DNA of 64,000 nt from Candidatus Cryptobacteroides onthequi (GCA_018066125.1 JAGHSA010000013.1:1-64000), one strand, 5' to 3'; counted from the first letter of the stretch, positions 53,204 through 62,880 are shown. The notes: generated by a model not told the origin, from the sequence alone. Translations and numbers: made by a program.

Positions 53204-54925
53204 ATGAGAATCAAATCTATCCTCACTTCAGCAGCCCTCATGGCCGCTCTGGTCCTCTCTCAGAGGGCCGATGCGTGCACAAACGTGATCGTCTCACGCG
53301 GTGCCAGCGCCGACGGCTCATGCATGGTGTCATATGCCGCCGATTCGCACACCCTTTTCGGTGAGCTGTATTTCCGTCCTGCGGCAGACTGGGCACCGGG
53401 CTCGATGCTCAAGATCACAGAATGGGACACCTACAAGCCGCTGGGCGAGATCGCTCAGGTCGCCCACACATTCAAGACCGTGGGCAACATGAACGAGCAC
53501 CAGCTCATCATAGCGGAGACCACTTTCGGAGGACGTGAGGAACTCTCTGACCCTGCCGGCATCATGGACTACGGCTCGCTTATCTATGTGACCCTCCAGA
53601 GGGCCAGGACTGCACGCGAGGCCATCGAGACCATAGTCTCTCTCGCCAACACCTACGGCTATCCATCTTCCGGAGAAAGCTTCTCCATCGCCGACACGCA
53701 GGAGGCATGGGTGATGGACCTCATCGGCAAGGGTGAGGGCAACAAGGGCATCGTATGGGTGGCAAGACGCATCCCTGACGGATATATCTGCTCGCACGCC
53801 AACCAGAGCCGCATCACGCGCTTCCCGCTCAACGACCCTGAGAACTGCCTCTATGCACCGGATGTCATCACATTCGCTCGCGAGAAGGGATATTTCGAAG
53901 GCGAGGATGCGGAGTTCTCATTCAGGGACGCATACTGTCCGCTCGATTTCGGCGGAGCGAGAGCCTGCGACGCCCGCGCATGGGCTGCGTTCAACATCCT
54001 CTGCGACGGCCAGTTCACCTACATGGACTGTGACGGCAACGAGGTGACGGCACCCGCAAGCGACTGGATTGAGTACGCACTCGGCCACGACCTCAAGGGA
54101 GAGATGCCTCTCTTCGTGAAGCCTTCCCGCAAGCTTACGGTCAAGAACATCGCGGATGTGATGCGCGACCACTTCGAGGGTACCCCGATGGACATGACCA
54201 AAGACGCCGGTGCAGGCGGAAACGCCCTCCCTTACAGATGGAGACCTATGCATTTCAGCTATGACGGCAAGGAATACGTCAACGAGCGCGCCATCGCCAC
54301 CCAGCAGACCGGATTCTGGTTCGTGGGACAGTCCCGCGGATGGCTCCCTGACGAGATCGGCGGCATCAACTGGTTCGGCTGCGATGATGCGGCCACCTCA
54401 TACCTCACCCCTATCTACACCTGCCTCAATGAGGTTCCGGAATGTCTCAGGGTGGGCAACGGCGACCTTCTGCACTACTCTCCGACCTCGACTTTCTGGA
54501 TGTGCACCCGCGTGGCAAACGCATGCTACAAGATGTACAACCAGATGGCGCCATACGTTCAGGCCAGGATCAACGCCTTCGAGAACGGACAGATGGACAG
54601 TGCTGTCCCTGCAATGGATGAGAAGGCTCTCCAGGTATGGAACAGGAAGCCGGGCAAGAAGAGGACAGTGAAGAAGGTATGCAAGATGCTCACGAAGTAC
54701 AGCGTGGAGACCGCCCAGAATCAGTTCCAGGCATGGAGCAGGCTCGAGGAGGAACTCCTCGTCAAGTTCATGGACGGCAATGTCAAGATCCAGGACGAGA
54801 ACGGCAACTTCGTCCCTTCACAGTATTTCAGCGGAGTTCCTGACAAGATGGAGCATCCTGAGTACACCGAGAAGTGGAAAGAGGTGACCGCCAAGGACAA
54901 CGGCACCATCCTCGAGGCACGTTAG
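53204..54925 (+). CDS. Exported C69-family dipeptidase
   Basis: The 573-residue product has a signal ending RADA, so the mature enzyme begins with Cys25 in CTNVIVSRGASADGS. That Cys is the N-terminal nucleophile of the C69 (PepD-like) family. FGGREELSDPAGIMDYGSL and EAWVMDLIGKGEG are family blocks. It would cut dipeptides in the periplasm. Its stop overlaps the convergent gene's stop by four bases. Confidence 0.92.
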   Translation: MRIKSILTSAALMAALVLSQRADACTNVIVSRGASADGSCMVSYAADSHTLFGELYFRPAADWAPGSMLKITEWDTYKPLGEIAQVAHTFKTVGNMNEHQLIIAETTFGGREELSDPAGIMDYGSLIYVTLQRARTAREAIETIVSLANTYGYPSSGESFSIADTQEAWVMDLIGKGEGNKGIVWVARRIPDGYICSHANQSRITRFPLNDPENCLYAPDVITFAREKGYFEGEDAEFSFRDAYCPLDFGGARACDARAWAAFNILCDGQFTYMDCDGNEVTAPASDWIEYALGHDLKGEMPLFVKPSRKLTVKNIADVMRDHFEGTPMDMTKDAGAGGNALPYRWRPMHFSYDGKEYVNERAIATQQTGFWFVGQSRGWLPDEIGGINWFGCDDAATSYLTPIYTCLNEVPECLRVGNGDLLHYSPTSTFWMCTRVANACYKMYNQMAPYVQARINAFENGQMDSAVPAMDEKALQVWNRKPGKKRTVKKVCKMLTKYSVETAQNQFQAWSRLEEELLVKFMDGNVKIQDENGNFVPSQYFSGVPDKMEHPEYTEKWKEVTAKDNGTILEAR

Positions 54926-55470
54926 TTCACCCTGGTGAACTTGTACCCCAGCACCTTGAGCTCGATGGCGGCACCGGTGAGGAAGAACACCTTGCAGCAG
55001 CGGATGAAGATATGATAGGCCTCGATCGAGCCGGCTTCCACACCCTCGTGGCGAAGCAGCGACAGGGTCATCTGGGCGCAGCCCGAGAGCAGGCCGGCGA
55101 GATCTTTCGCCTCCTTTGAGGCGAGAGGGAGGTGGAGGATGTCACGTGTGATATGCTCGTCCATGTCGTCATAGCCTTTCGGGCCATGGAAATCCTCATA
55201 CCTGTCCTGGAGGAAACGCACCATGCTGCGGTCCCAGCTCACGGCCACCGCCATGCCGAGGTAGGCCGCCCATGCGAGCGACACCTCCGGATAGGCATTG
55301 AATTCCTTCACGGCCTCTGCGACATAGGCCTCGCCCATGCCGCCCTGCCATTTCTCCTCGAAATCCGGGCTGTTGAGCAGTTCTCCGTCAAGATATCCTG
55401 CCGTCGTACAATACCTGAGCAGCTCCTGCTGGAGCTTTGACTCAAATGTCTCGATAAGTTCCTTATTCAT
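54922..55470 (-). CDS. Conserved protein of unknown function, coupled to a hydrolase gene
   Basis: The start at 55470 (MNKELIETFESK) gives 182 residues; the longer open frame upstream is the shadow of the preceding gene. It is mainly helical with no signal peptide and no family motif I recognise (VSLAWAAYLGMAVAVSWD, CAQMTLSLLRHEGVEAGS). The start overlaps the end of the alpha/beta hydrolase by eight bases, so the two are translated together. Confidence 0.7.
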   Translation of the reverse strand: MNKELIETFESKLQQELLRYCTTAGYLDGELLNSPDFEEKWQGGMGEAYVAEAVKEFNAYPEVSLAWAAYLGMAVAVSWDRSMVRFLQDRYEDFHGPKGYDDMDEHITRDILHLPLASKEAKDLAGLLSGCAQMTLSLLRHEGVEAGSIEAYHIFIRCCKVFFLTGAAIELKVLGYKFTRVN

Positions 55471-56134
55471 CTTCCTGACTGTTTCCAAATGCAAGCTCGA
55501 GCCGCGGGACCACCGGGGAGAAATGCGTGCCCTCCACCAGGAGGAAGCGCACATCCACTCCTTCAGAGCGGAGTCTCTGAGCAATGGCAGACGTCGCATC
55601 CTCGACCGTGCACATCCTGCTGTCGCGGGAGTTCTTCTCCCTCTCGCCAAGCACCATGCACAGCTCCTTCAACTCCTGAGGGGGATGGTTCGCGGCCACC
55701 CATGAGGCAAAGCCGTCGTACCACATAGACCCCGAGATGCACACGCATGCCCTGAAGAGGCCGGTGGACATCGAGGCCCAGAGGGCGAACATCCCGGAGA
55801 GGGATACACCGGCGATCCGGCGGCGTGATGCATCCGCCACCGCACCCCAGAGCCCTGTCTCTACAGGGCAGATGACCTCTTCCTGAAGCCTGGTGACAAA
55901 CTGCGGAGCCATGCCTCCGAAAGGCTTTTCGCTCTTGAACACACCCCGCGCCTCCCAGGGGGTGAGGTCGTTGTTCCAGTCCACTCCCTCCACCGCCGCC
56001 ATGTACATGCCGTACTTCCGCGCAGCACCTTCAAGCCAGGAGGCCAGATCGTCTCTGAGCCCTCCGGGGAAGATGAAGTAGCAGATGTCTGAAGCCGCCG
56101 TCCCAAGCGGCGCATATACCTTGCAGCCGAGCAT
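55463..56134 (-). CDS. Alpha/beta-hydrolase fold esterase-like protein
   Basis: The 223-residue product has the nucleophile elbow AGVSLSGMFALWAS and a late His in VEGTHFSPVVPRLE, consistent with a Ser-Asp-His hydrolase. There is no signal peptide. The substrate is unknown. A -7 box TAACTTTG ends four bases before the ATG, so the mRNA may be leaderless. It is divergent from the glucanotransferase gene. Confidence 0.75.
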   Translation of the reverse strand: MLGCKVYAPLGTAASDICYFIFPGGLRDDLASWLEGAARKYGMYMAAVEGVDWNNDLTPWEARGVFKSEKPFGGMAPQFVTRLQEEVICPVETGLWGAVADASRRRIAGVSLSGMFALWASMSTGLFRACVCISGSMWYDGFASWVAANHPPQELKELCMVLGEREKNSRDSRMCTVEDATSAIAQRLRSEGVDVRFLLVEGTHFSPVVPRLELAFGNSQEDE

Positions 56135-56138
56135 GGCG

Positions 56139-56146
56139 CAAAGTTA
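56139..56146 (-). promoter_or_regulatory. -7 box four bases before the hydrolase ATG
   Basis: TAACTTTG on the minus strand, then CGCC, then ATG at 56134. No -33 box is clear. Confidence 0.45.
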
Positions 56147-56157
56147 CATATTCTTAT

Positions 56158-56165
56158 TAACTTTG
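56158..56165 (+). promoter_or_regulatory. -7 box upstream of the glucanotransferase
   Basis: TAACTTTG, 18 bases before the ATG at 56184. It nearly abuts the divergent -7 box at 56139-56146. Confidence 0.45.
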
Positions 56166-56183
56166 TGAGGTAAGCGGACTGCA

Positions 56184-58244
56184 ATGAAAATCATCTTCAA
56201 CATAGAATACCACACCACATGGGGAGAGAACCTGTATATGATAGGCTGCGAAAGGCGCATCCCCATGCACTACGTCGATGACGGCCTCTGGTCGGCGACC
56301 ATCGAGCACTGCCAGGCATCGTTTCTCAAGGATTACTACTATCAGGTCGTCAGGGACGGTGTCATATCCAGGATAGAATGGCGGCATCACAGCCGGCGCA
56401 TGCCCAAGACAGACGGATGCATCTTCACCGACTCGTGGCAGGACGGACCGGCATACAGCAACGGCTTTCTCCGCGAGCTCAGCACCCCGATCTTCAACAT
56501 CAGGGGCTACAGGGGTGCAGGCACCGCCATCCCGGTATTCTCGCTGAGGAGCGGGGACGACTTCGGCACCGGAGAGTTCTACGACCTCCGCAAGATGGTG
56601 GACTGGGCCGCAGAGACCGGCCAGAACATCATTCAGGTCCTCCCGATAAACGACACCACCATGACGGGAACATGGCAGGACTCCTATCCCTACAATGCAT
56701 GCTCGACCTTCGCACTCCACCCCCAGTACATCAATCTCCCGGCGGCGGGAGTAAAGGTGGATGCGGCCTACCGCAAGCTCCAGGCCGAGCTCAATTCGCT
56801 TCCGTCGGTGGACTATGCCAGGGTGAATGCCGAGAAGACCCGCCTCCTGCGCAATCTCTTCGCCAAGAAAGGCGCGGAAGTGCTTGCCGGCAAGGCATAC
56901 AAGACTTTCCTTTCGGCCAACAGGCACTGGCTCCTCCCATATGCGGCGTTCAGCGCCCTGAGGGATGAGAACGGCACCGCGGACTTCACCCGATGGGGTG
57001 AATATGCAGTCTATGGCGAGAGAAAGGTGTCTGCTTACATCAAGAGCCACGAGGAAGCCGTCGGTTTCTACTGCTTCGTCCAGTTCCATCTCGATGCCCA
57101 GCTGAAGGAGGTGCGCGGGTATGCGCACAGCCGCGGTGTCAGTCTCAAGGGAGATCTGCCGATAGGCATCAGCCGCACCAGCGTGGATGCATGGTGCTTC
57201 CCCAAGCTCTTCAATATGGACTCACAGGCAGGAGCGCCGCCTGATGCCTTTGCCAGAGACGGCCAGAATTGGGGATTTCCCACCTACAACTGGGAGGAGA
57301 TGGCCAAGGACGACTACAGCTGGTGGAAGAAGCGCCTGGGCAAGATGGCAGAGTATTTCGATGCGTTCCGCATCGACCACATACTCGGATTTTTCCGTAT
57401 CTGGGAGATACCTGTCCCTGAGAAGAGCGGCCTGATGGGGCATTTCAGCCCGGCACAGCCATACACCATGGAGGAGATCGCGGGCAGGAATCTACCCGCC
57501 GAGGGACTTTTCATCCAGGATCCGCACAAGCCCGGTTACTGGCACCCTGGCATATCCGGCAGGGACTCGGAAGCCTATGCCGGCCTGGAGAGCTGGCAGA
57601 AAGACAGCTACGACAGGCTCTATGAGGACTTCTTCTATCACAAGCACAACGAATACTGGAAGAGGCAGGCCCTGAGGAAACTCCCTGCCCTGATCGGAGC
57701 CACAGGCATGATGGCATGCGGCGAGGACCTGGGCATGATACCGGCATGTGTGCCAGACGTGATGTCCGCACTGAAGATATTGTCTCTGGAAATCCAGCGC
57801 ATGCCTAAAGGTTTCGGGGAGACATTCGGACACACAGGAAGCTACCCTTACCTCTGCGTTTGCACCACCTCCACCCATGACATGAACCCTCTCAGGGCAT
57901 GGTGGGAAGAGGACAGGGAACTCACCCAGAGATACTTCAATGAGGTGCTGCACCGTGACGGAGAGGCCCCGGCCGACTGCACTCCGGACATCTGCGGCCA
58001 GATCATACGCGACCATCTCGCATCGCCGGCAATGCTGGTGATACTGCCTCTGCAGGACTGGCTGGGCATGGATGCTTCCCTGAGGCATCCGGATCCCGCA
58101 AGTGAGAGGATCAATATCCCGGCCGACCCGCGGAACTACTGGAAATACAGGATGCATCTCACTCTTGAAGACCTGCTCGGAAGCAGGGAATTCAATTCAA
58201 AGGTGAAAGGCATGATAAGCTCAAGCTCGAGAGGAGAGATCTGA
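56184..58244 (+). CDS. malQ: 4-alpha-glucanotransferase, DPE2-like, with starch-binding domain
   Basis: The 686-residue cytoplasmic enzyme begins with a CBM20-like domain (MKIIFNIEYHTTWGENLYMIG). The GH77 domain follows, with nucleophile Asp398 in FDAFRIDHILGFFRIWEIP, acid/base Glu514 in CGEDLGMIPACV and the third Asp in TSTHDMNPLRAWWEE. An insert within the barrel (KPGYWHPGISGRDSEAYAGL) is typical of the DPE2 type rather than E. coli MalQ. It shuffles maltodextrin chains during glycogen or starch use. One CBM20 is visible where larger relatives have two. Confidence 0.93.
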   Translation: MKIIFNIEYHTTWGENLYMIGCERRIPMHYVDDGLWSATIEHCQASFLKDYYYQVVRDGVISRIEWRHHSRRMPKTDGCIFTDSWQDGPAYSNGFLRELSTPIFNIRGYRGAGTAIPVFSLRSGDDFGTGEFYDLRKMVDWAAETGQNIIQVLPINDTTMTGTWQDSYPYNACSTFALHPQYINLPAAGVKVDAAYRKLQAELNSLPSVDYARVNAEKTRLLRNLFAKKGAEVLAGKAYKTFLSANRHWLLPYAAFSALRDENGTADFTRWGEYAVYGERKVSAYIKSHEEAVGFYCFVQFHLDAQLKEVRGYAHSRGVSLKGDLPIGISRTSVDAWCFPKLFNMDSQAGAPPDAFARDGQNWGFPTYNWEEMAKDDYSWWKKRLGKMAEYFDAFRIDHILGFFRIWEIPVPEKSGLMGHFSPAQPYTMEEIAGRNLPAEGLFIQDPHKPGYWHPGISGRDSEAYAGLESWQKDSYDRLYEDFFYHKHNEYWKRQALRKLPALIGATGMMACGEDLGMIPACVPDVMSALKILSLEIQRMPKGFGETFGHTGSYPYLCVCTTSTHDMNPLRAWWEEDRELTQRYFNEVLHRDGEAPADCTPDICGQIIRDHLASPAMLVILPLQDWLGMDASLRHPDPASERINIPADPRNYWKYRMHLTLEDLLGSREFNSKVKGMISSSSRGEI

Positions 58245-58247
58245 GAT

Positions 58248-61200
58248 CTATTTCTTGATGACTTTCGTGGAGAGTCCTATCGAGCGCAGCTCTCTGATCA
58301 GATCAGCGCCGACCGTCACGGAGTATTTCTTTGAGCGGAACTCGACGCGGTGAGTCGTGCCCGGATCATAGAGGTCCACACTCAATGTCGTTTTGCCGGG
58401 ATAGGTCTTGAGGATCTTTATCAAATCTTTCCTGAAACTCTTGGAAAGCTGCTGGGAGTTGACCTGGACGACCAGGCGGTTGATCATATCCTCGCTTATA
58501 TTGCCCAGAAGCTGCATCTTCTTGATGCGGGTGACAAACGGTGCGGTCTTGCCGGCGCGGCGGTCCTCGGGACTCAGACGGTAGCGTTCCTCGATATTCA
58601 TCTCGACGTAGAGGCTTTCATGGACCTTCATGTACGGAAGGTAGGCCTCGTAGTCCTTGCCGTAGAGCGAGAGCTCGTAACTGCCCTCGAAATCCTCCAG
58701 CATCGCCCTTGTGCCGGGCGATCCGCTCTTGGTGGTCACCTGTTTCACATCCGTGACCATTCCGGCGACGAACACCTTCTGAGGGGTGCGCGACTCCTCC
58801 GACTTGACGATGATGTCGGGGAGCTGCGCGAGGGATGCCGTGGTATAGTTCTCGATCTCGAACGCGTACTTGTCGAGAGGATGGGATGAGAGGTACATGC
58901 CCACGAGCTCCTTCTCCTTCTGGAGCAATGCCAGGACATCCTCCGACTCGGGAGCCTCCGGCATCTCGGGACGCACCGGCTTCATCTCTTCGGCTTCGCC
59001 GAATAGCGATGCGGCGCTGTCCACCTTGTCATTCTTGTACAGATCGGAGTAATGCGCCAGCTCGTCGATGAAAAGCTCGCCGGACTTGCACGGCTGGAAG
59101 AACTGTGACCTCTTGTACCCGAATGAATCGAAGGCACCGGCGTACACCAGGGATTCGAGGGCGCGCCTGCCGATCAGGCTCGAGAGTCGCTCCATGAAGT
59201 CCCATACGTCCTCGAAGAGACCGTTTTCCTCCCTCTCGCGCACCATGGCTTCCACAATGTTGCTGCCGAAGCCCTTGATGCCTCCGAGGCCGAAACGGAT
59301 GTTGCCTTCCTTGTTGACAGTGAACTTGTTGGAGCTCTCGTTGACATCAGGGTTGAGGACCTTGATCTTGTGGAGCTTGCAGTCCTCCATGATCTTCTTG
59401 ATCTCATCCGCCTTGGAAAGGTTGCAGGAGAGGTTGGCCGCAAGGAACTCAGCGGTGTAGTGGCATTTGAGCCATCCGGTCTGGTAGCTCACCCACGCAT
59501 AGCAGGTCGCATGGGACTTGTTGAACGCATACTGCGCAAACTTTTCCCAGTCCTTCCATATCTTGTCCAGGGTCTTTTCAGGATGGCCGTTGGCCTGGCC
59601 GTTCTTCATGAACTTCTCCTTCAGCTCCTGCATGACGGCGATCTGCTTCTTACCCATCGCCTTGCGGAGCTTGTCCGCCTCACCCTTGGTGAAGGATGCG
59701 AGCTTGCGTGACAGAAGCATGACCTGCTCCTGATATACCGTGACGCCGTAGGTCTCGGCAAGGTACTCCTCCATCTCCGGGAGGTCATATGCGATAGGCT
59801 CCTGGCCAAGCTTGCGGGCTACGAATGACGGGATGTAGTCCATAGGACCCGGACGGTAGAGCGCATTCATGGCGATCAGGTCCTCGAAACGCTCCGGATG
59901 GAGCTTCTGGAGCCATTTCTTCATGCCCGGGGATTCGAACTGGAACACGATGGTCGTGTCACCGCGGCCGTAGAGTTCGTAGGTAGGCTTGTCGTCGATA
60001 GGTATGGCCTCTATGTCGATGTCTATACCGAAACGCTGCTTGATGTTGTCAAGAGTCTCATGGATGATGGACAGGGTGATGAGCCCGAGGAAGTCCATCT
60101 TGAGCATGCCGACGTCCTCGATGTAGTGACCGTCGTACTGGGAAGTCCAGACCTCGCGGCCGGTTTCCTTGTCGACTGAGAGGCAGATAGGGATGTAGTC
60201 GGTAAGGTTGCCGCGGCCGATGATGGTGGCGCAGGCATGCACTCCGACCTGACGTATGCTGCCTTCAAGCTGGAGAGCGTATTTCAGGACTTCCTTGTTG
60301 AGCTCGGAACCGTTTTCGAGCTCGTTTTTGAGCTCAGGGACGAGCCTGTAGCAATTTTTGAGGGTAATCTTCACATCAACCTCTTCCATGCCCTTCTGGA
60401 AGGTCTTTTTGACGGTTATCTTCTGGCCGGGGTTGTCCGGGTCGTCCACTTCGATGTCCTTTTCGACGGCCTTGAAGCCCGGCTTGAGCTCGTCGAGCTT
60501 CGGGTTGAATGGGTATTCCTTCTCGACTCTCTCGCTGAGGCGGTCGGGAACCATCTTGGTGAGGCGGTTGGACTCGTCTATGCTCAGGGCACTGATGCGG
60601 GCGACATCCTTGATGGCACTCTTGGCCGCCATGGTGCCGAAGGTGATCACTCGCGACACGTGGTCCGCACCGTAGGTGTTTTCCACATAGTCATGTGCCT
60701 TCGGGAGGTCTTCGAAATCGACGTCGATATCAGGCATGCTGATACGGTCAGGATTGAGGAATCGCTCGAACAGGAGCTGGTACCTGATAGGGTCGAGATT
60801 GGTGATACCGAGGCAGTATGCCACCACGGAACCGGCGGCGGAGCCACGGCCGGGGCCGACCATCGAGCCGGCGGCACGGGATGCCGCGATGTAGTCCTGG
60901 ACGATGAGGAAGTAGTCCGGGAAGCCCATTCGGCAGATGGTCTTGAGCTCGAAGTCGATGCGCTCTTCCTGCTCTTCATTGAGGGTATCGCCGTACCTCT
61001 TGCGGGCTCCCTCATATGTCAGGTAGCAGAGGTAGGCCACGGATTTGCAGAACTCCACTCCTCGGTCCACTCCGTTCTTGTCGCAGCGGCCTTCGTCTAT
61101 GACGCTCTTGTATTTCTCGAGATAGCTGTCGATGTCTGCGAGGAAGTCGGGATCGATCTCATATTTCGGCAGGACATGACCTCTGTCTATCTTGTAGCTT

Positions 61201-62045
61201 TCTATCTTGTCTGCCACCTCGATGGTGTTGGCGAGCACCTCAGAATGGTCAGGGAAGAGAGCGGCCATCTCTTCTTCACTCTTGAGATATTCCTGCTGGG
61301 TATATCTCATTCTGTCCGGATCGGAGACCATGGCGTTGGTCGTCAGACAGATGAGTCTGTCATGGGCCGGGCCGTCATCCTTGTTGACGAAATGGACATC
61401 GTTGGTGGCCACGACCTTGACTCCCATCTCCTCTGCGAGCTGGAAGATGCCTTCGTTGGCTATGGTCTGCTTCTCGTAGACTTCCATCGAAAGGCCAGGA
61501 ATCTCCGTCTTGTGGAGCTGAACCTCAAGATAATAGTCTTCACCGAAGATGTTCCTGTGCCAGTTGATGGCCTCTCTGGCGGCATCCATGTCTCCGGCCA
61601 CGATCGCTCTCGGTATCTCTCCCGCAAGGCAGGCAGAGCAGCAGATGAGGTTTTCGTGATACTGCTCGATGATCTCGTGGCATACTCGCGGCTTGTCATA
61701 GTACTTTCCTTCGATGTGGCCGAGCGAGACTATCTTCATGAGGTTCTTGTAGCCCTCATAGTTCTTTGCCAGAAGGATGAGATGGTAGTACGACCTGTGG
61801 GAAGTGTCCTTGAGCTTATGGTCATAGTGCCTGGTCACGTACACTTCGCATCCGATGATAGGCTTCACAGAAGGATGCTTACCCGCAAACTTCATGAACT
61901 CCTTGACGCCGTACATGTTGCCGTGGTCTGTGATGGCAATGGCCGGCATGCCGAGTGCCTCGGCGCGGTCAAAGAGCTTCGGGATGGCAGAGAAGCCATC
62001 CAGGATGGAGTATTGGGTGTGGACGTGAAGGTGGACGAATGACAT
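58248..62045 (-). CDS. dnaE: DNA polymerase III alpha subunit
   Basis: I start at 62045 (MSFVHLHVHTQYS), giving 1265 residues. An N-terminal PHP domain is followed by the polymerase palm with catalytic aspartates in PDIDVDFEDLPKAHDYVENTYG (438 onward). GPGRGSAAGSVVAYCLG, a helix-hairpin-helix and a C-terminal OB fold then follow. It is the replicative polymerase. No intein is present. The -7 box ends four bases before the ATG, which suggests a leaderless transcript. It converges on malQ with a 3-base gap. Confidence 0.96.
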   Translation of the reverse strand: MSFVHLHVHTQYSILDGFSAIPKLFDRAEALGMPAIAITDHGNMYGVKEFMKFAGKHPSVKPIIGCEVYVTRHYDHKLKDTSHRSYYHLILLAKNYEGYKNLMKIVSLGHIEGKYYDKPRVCHEIIEQYHENLICCSACLAGEIPRAIVAGDMDAAREAINWHRNIFGEDYYLEVQLHKTEIPGLSMEVYEKQTIANEGIFQLAEEMGVKVVATNDVHFVNKDDGPAHDRLICLTTNAMVSDPDRMRYTQQEYLKSEEEMAALFPDHSEVLANTIEVADKIESYKIDRGHVLPKYEIDPDFLADIDSYLEKYKSVIDEGRCDKNGVDRGVEFCKSVAYLCYLTYEGARKRYGDTLNEEQEERIDFELKTICRMGFPDYFLIVQDYIAASRAAGSMVGPGRGSAAGSVVAYCLGITNLDPIRYQLLFERFLNPDRISMPDIDVDFEDLPKAHDYVENTYGADHVSRVITFGTMAAKSAIKDVARISALSIDESNRLTKMVPDRLSERVEKEYPFNPKLDELKPGFKAVEKDIEVDDPDNPGQKITVKKTFQKGMEEVDVKITLKNCYRLVPELKNELENGSELNKEVLKYALQLEGSIRQVGVHACATIIGRGNLTDYIPICLSVDKETGREVWTSQYDGHYIEDVGMLKMDFLGLITLSIIHETLDNIKQRFGIDIDIEAIPIDDKPTYELYGRGDTTIVFQFESPGMKKWLQKLHPERFEDLIAMNALYRPGPMDYIPSFVARKLGQEPIAYDLPEMEEYLAETYGVTVYQEQVMLLSRKLASFTKGEADKLRKAMGKKQIAVMQELKEKFMKNGQANGHPEKTLDKIWKDWEKFAQYAFNKSHATCYAWVSYQTGWLKCHYTAEFLAANLSCNLSKADEIKKIMEDCKLHKIKVLNPDVNESSNKFTVNKEGNIRFGLGGIKGFGSNIVEAMVREREENGLFEDVWDFMERLSSLIGRRALESLVYAGAFDSFGYKRSQFFQPCKSGELFIDELAHYSDLYKNDKVDSAASLFGEAEEMKPVRPEMPEAPESEDVLALLQKEKELVGMYLSSHPLDKYAFEIENYTTASLAQLPDIIVKSEESRTPQKVFVAGMVTDVKQVTTKSGSPGTRAMLEDFEGSYELSLYGKDYEAYLPYMKVHESLYVEMNIEERYRLSPEDRRAGKTAPFVTRIKKMQLLGNISEDMINRLVVQVNSQQLSKSFRKDLIKILKTYPGKTTLSVDLYDPGTTHRVEFRSKKYSVTVGADLIRELRSIGLSTKVIKK

Positions 62046-62049
62046 ATCG

Positions 62050-62081
62050 CAAAGATAAGAAAACGACGAGCTTTTCGCCAA
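62050..62081 (-). promoter_or_regulatory. dnaE promoter abutting its start codon
   Basis: TTGG (62078-62081), a 20-base spacer and TATCTTTG (62050-62057) on the minus strand, then four bases and the ATG at 62045. Confidence 0.55.
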
Positions 62082-62324
62082 CTAATTTTATGAACATGGG
62101 ACCGCAGACAGGAGGTTAAGCCAGCGGTGCCGCGGCATTATTGTTCTCGCAGCCCTGACAGACGGGTATTCGCCATTTTCACGGCTGAAACTGGCGGCCC
62201 CGCACGGCACGACAAAAGAGCCGGAGACGGGAAGTCACGCGGCGACTTGGAGCAGCGGCGGAGAAGCTGAGGCACCGGAAGAGCCGCCCGGGAGCGGCGT
62301 GTGATTGACGGCCGATAAAGGTGA

Positions 62325-62391
62325 GCATCAGCGAACCAGTGCGGTGCCGGGTATTTGCATATTGCATGGACATAGCGCAAATACGGAAAGG
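62325..62391 (-). repeat. 67-base direct repeat, copy 1
   Basis: Runs from GCATCAGCG to AAAGG and shares GGTGCCGGGTATTTGCA with copy 2 at 62768. Overall about 80 percent identical by eye. Confidence 0.65.
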
Positions 62392-62561
62392 CACTTGAGC
62401 ACTGCAAGGGGTCCAGGGGGCGGCTTAGCCCCCTGCATGGATATCAGCCGCGACAGGCTCTTCCGATGCAGAAGCAGCCGCTGCGAACCCAGGAGCTAGG
62501 GGCTTCCCGTCTCCGCCTCGGCTCGTGCCGCCCCTGGCCGCAGCTGCGGCTCGATGATTTC

Positions 62562-62618
62562 TGACACGAAAATGTGACGAATCATGGCAGTTTGCAGAAA
62601 AACGTGGCGAATTGCCAT
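62562..62618. repeat. REP-like sequence and imperfect palindrome
   Basis: 62562-62572 reads TGACACGAAAA, the same end as the RAYT palindromes at 18537 and 19661. 62584-62618 is an imperfect palindrome (ATGGCAGTTTGC pairing 10 of 12 with GCGAATTGCCAT). Confidence 0.4.
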
Positions 62619-62682
62619 AGACAAAGGCCTTTTCATGGCCGCCAGCCGTGGCGGAGATGTGCCGCAACATAGCGGCGGAGGT

Positions 62683-62735
62683 AAAGCCCCTGCGGCGGGC
62701 ATTGCGGAGCTCATCTCTGCCCGCAAAGGGGCTTT
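62683..62735. other. Large hairpin in the repeat region
   Basis: AAAGCCCC/GGGGCTTTT and GCGGGCA/TGCCCGC pair across a 16-base loop. The T-run on the plus side makes it terminator-like, but no gene is nearby on that strand. Confidence 0.45.
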
Positions 62736-62767
62736 TCCGCAGTCGCGGAAGCGGGGCAGCATAGTCC

Positions 62768-62835
62768 GCATCAGCGGACCGGACCGGTGCCGGGTATTTG
62801 CAGATTGCAAGGACATACCCCCAATACAAAAAAGG
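62768..62835 (-). repeat. 68-base direct repeat, copy 2
   Basis: Same orientation as copy 1. It runs into the first bases of the secDF terminator. Confidence 0.65.
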
Positions 62836-62860
62836 CTGGCCCGAGATGGGTCAGCCTTTA
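62828..62860 (-). terminator. secDF terminator
   Basis: On the minus strand AAAGGCTGACCCA pairs with GGGCCAGCCTTT and ends in TTTTTT. It lies 20 bases after the secDF stop at 62881. Confidence 0.85.
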
Positions 62861-62880
62861 TGCATCATGTGGAAATATGA

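Larger units (their letters stand above)
62046..62880. other. 835-base non-coding region rich in hairpins and repeats
   Basis: No ORF here has a signal, family motif or normal codon pattern. Open frames on both strands arise from GC-rich repeats. It holds a direct repeat (62325-62391 and 62768-62835), an inverted pair built on GGAGACGGGAAG, imperfect palindromes (62584-62618), a large hairpin (62683-62735), and the dnaE promoter and secDF terminator at its ends. A structured RNA or mobile repeat element is possible. Confidence 0.6.

Noticed and set aside
53733..54671. Alternative plus-strand frames within the C69 dipeptidase gene
   Set aside because: The main frame has signal, nucleophile and family blocks throughout; the others are Arg/Ser/Thr-rich shadows.
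62138..62829. Minus-strand ORFs of 89 and 134 codons with shared ICKYPAP segments
   Set aside because: The shared peptide comes from the 67/68-base DNA repeat. Composition is low-complexity Arg/Ala/Pro, and no signal or domain is visible.
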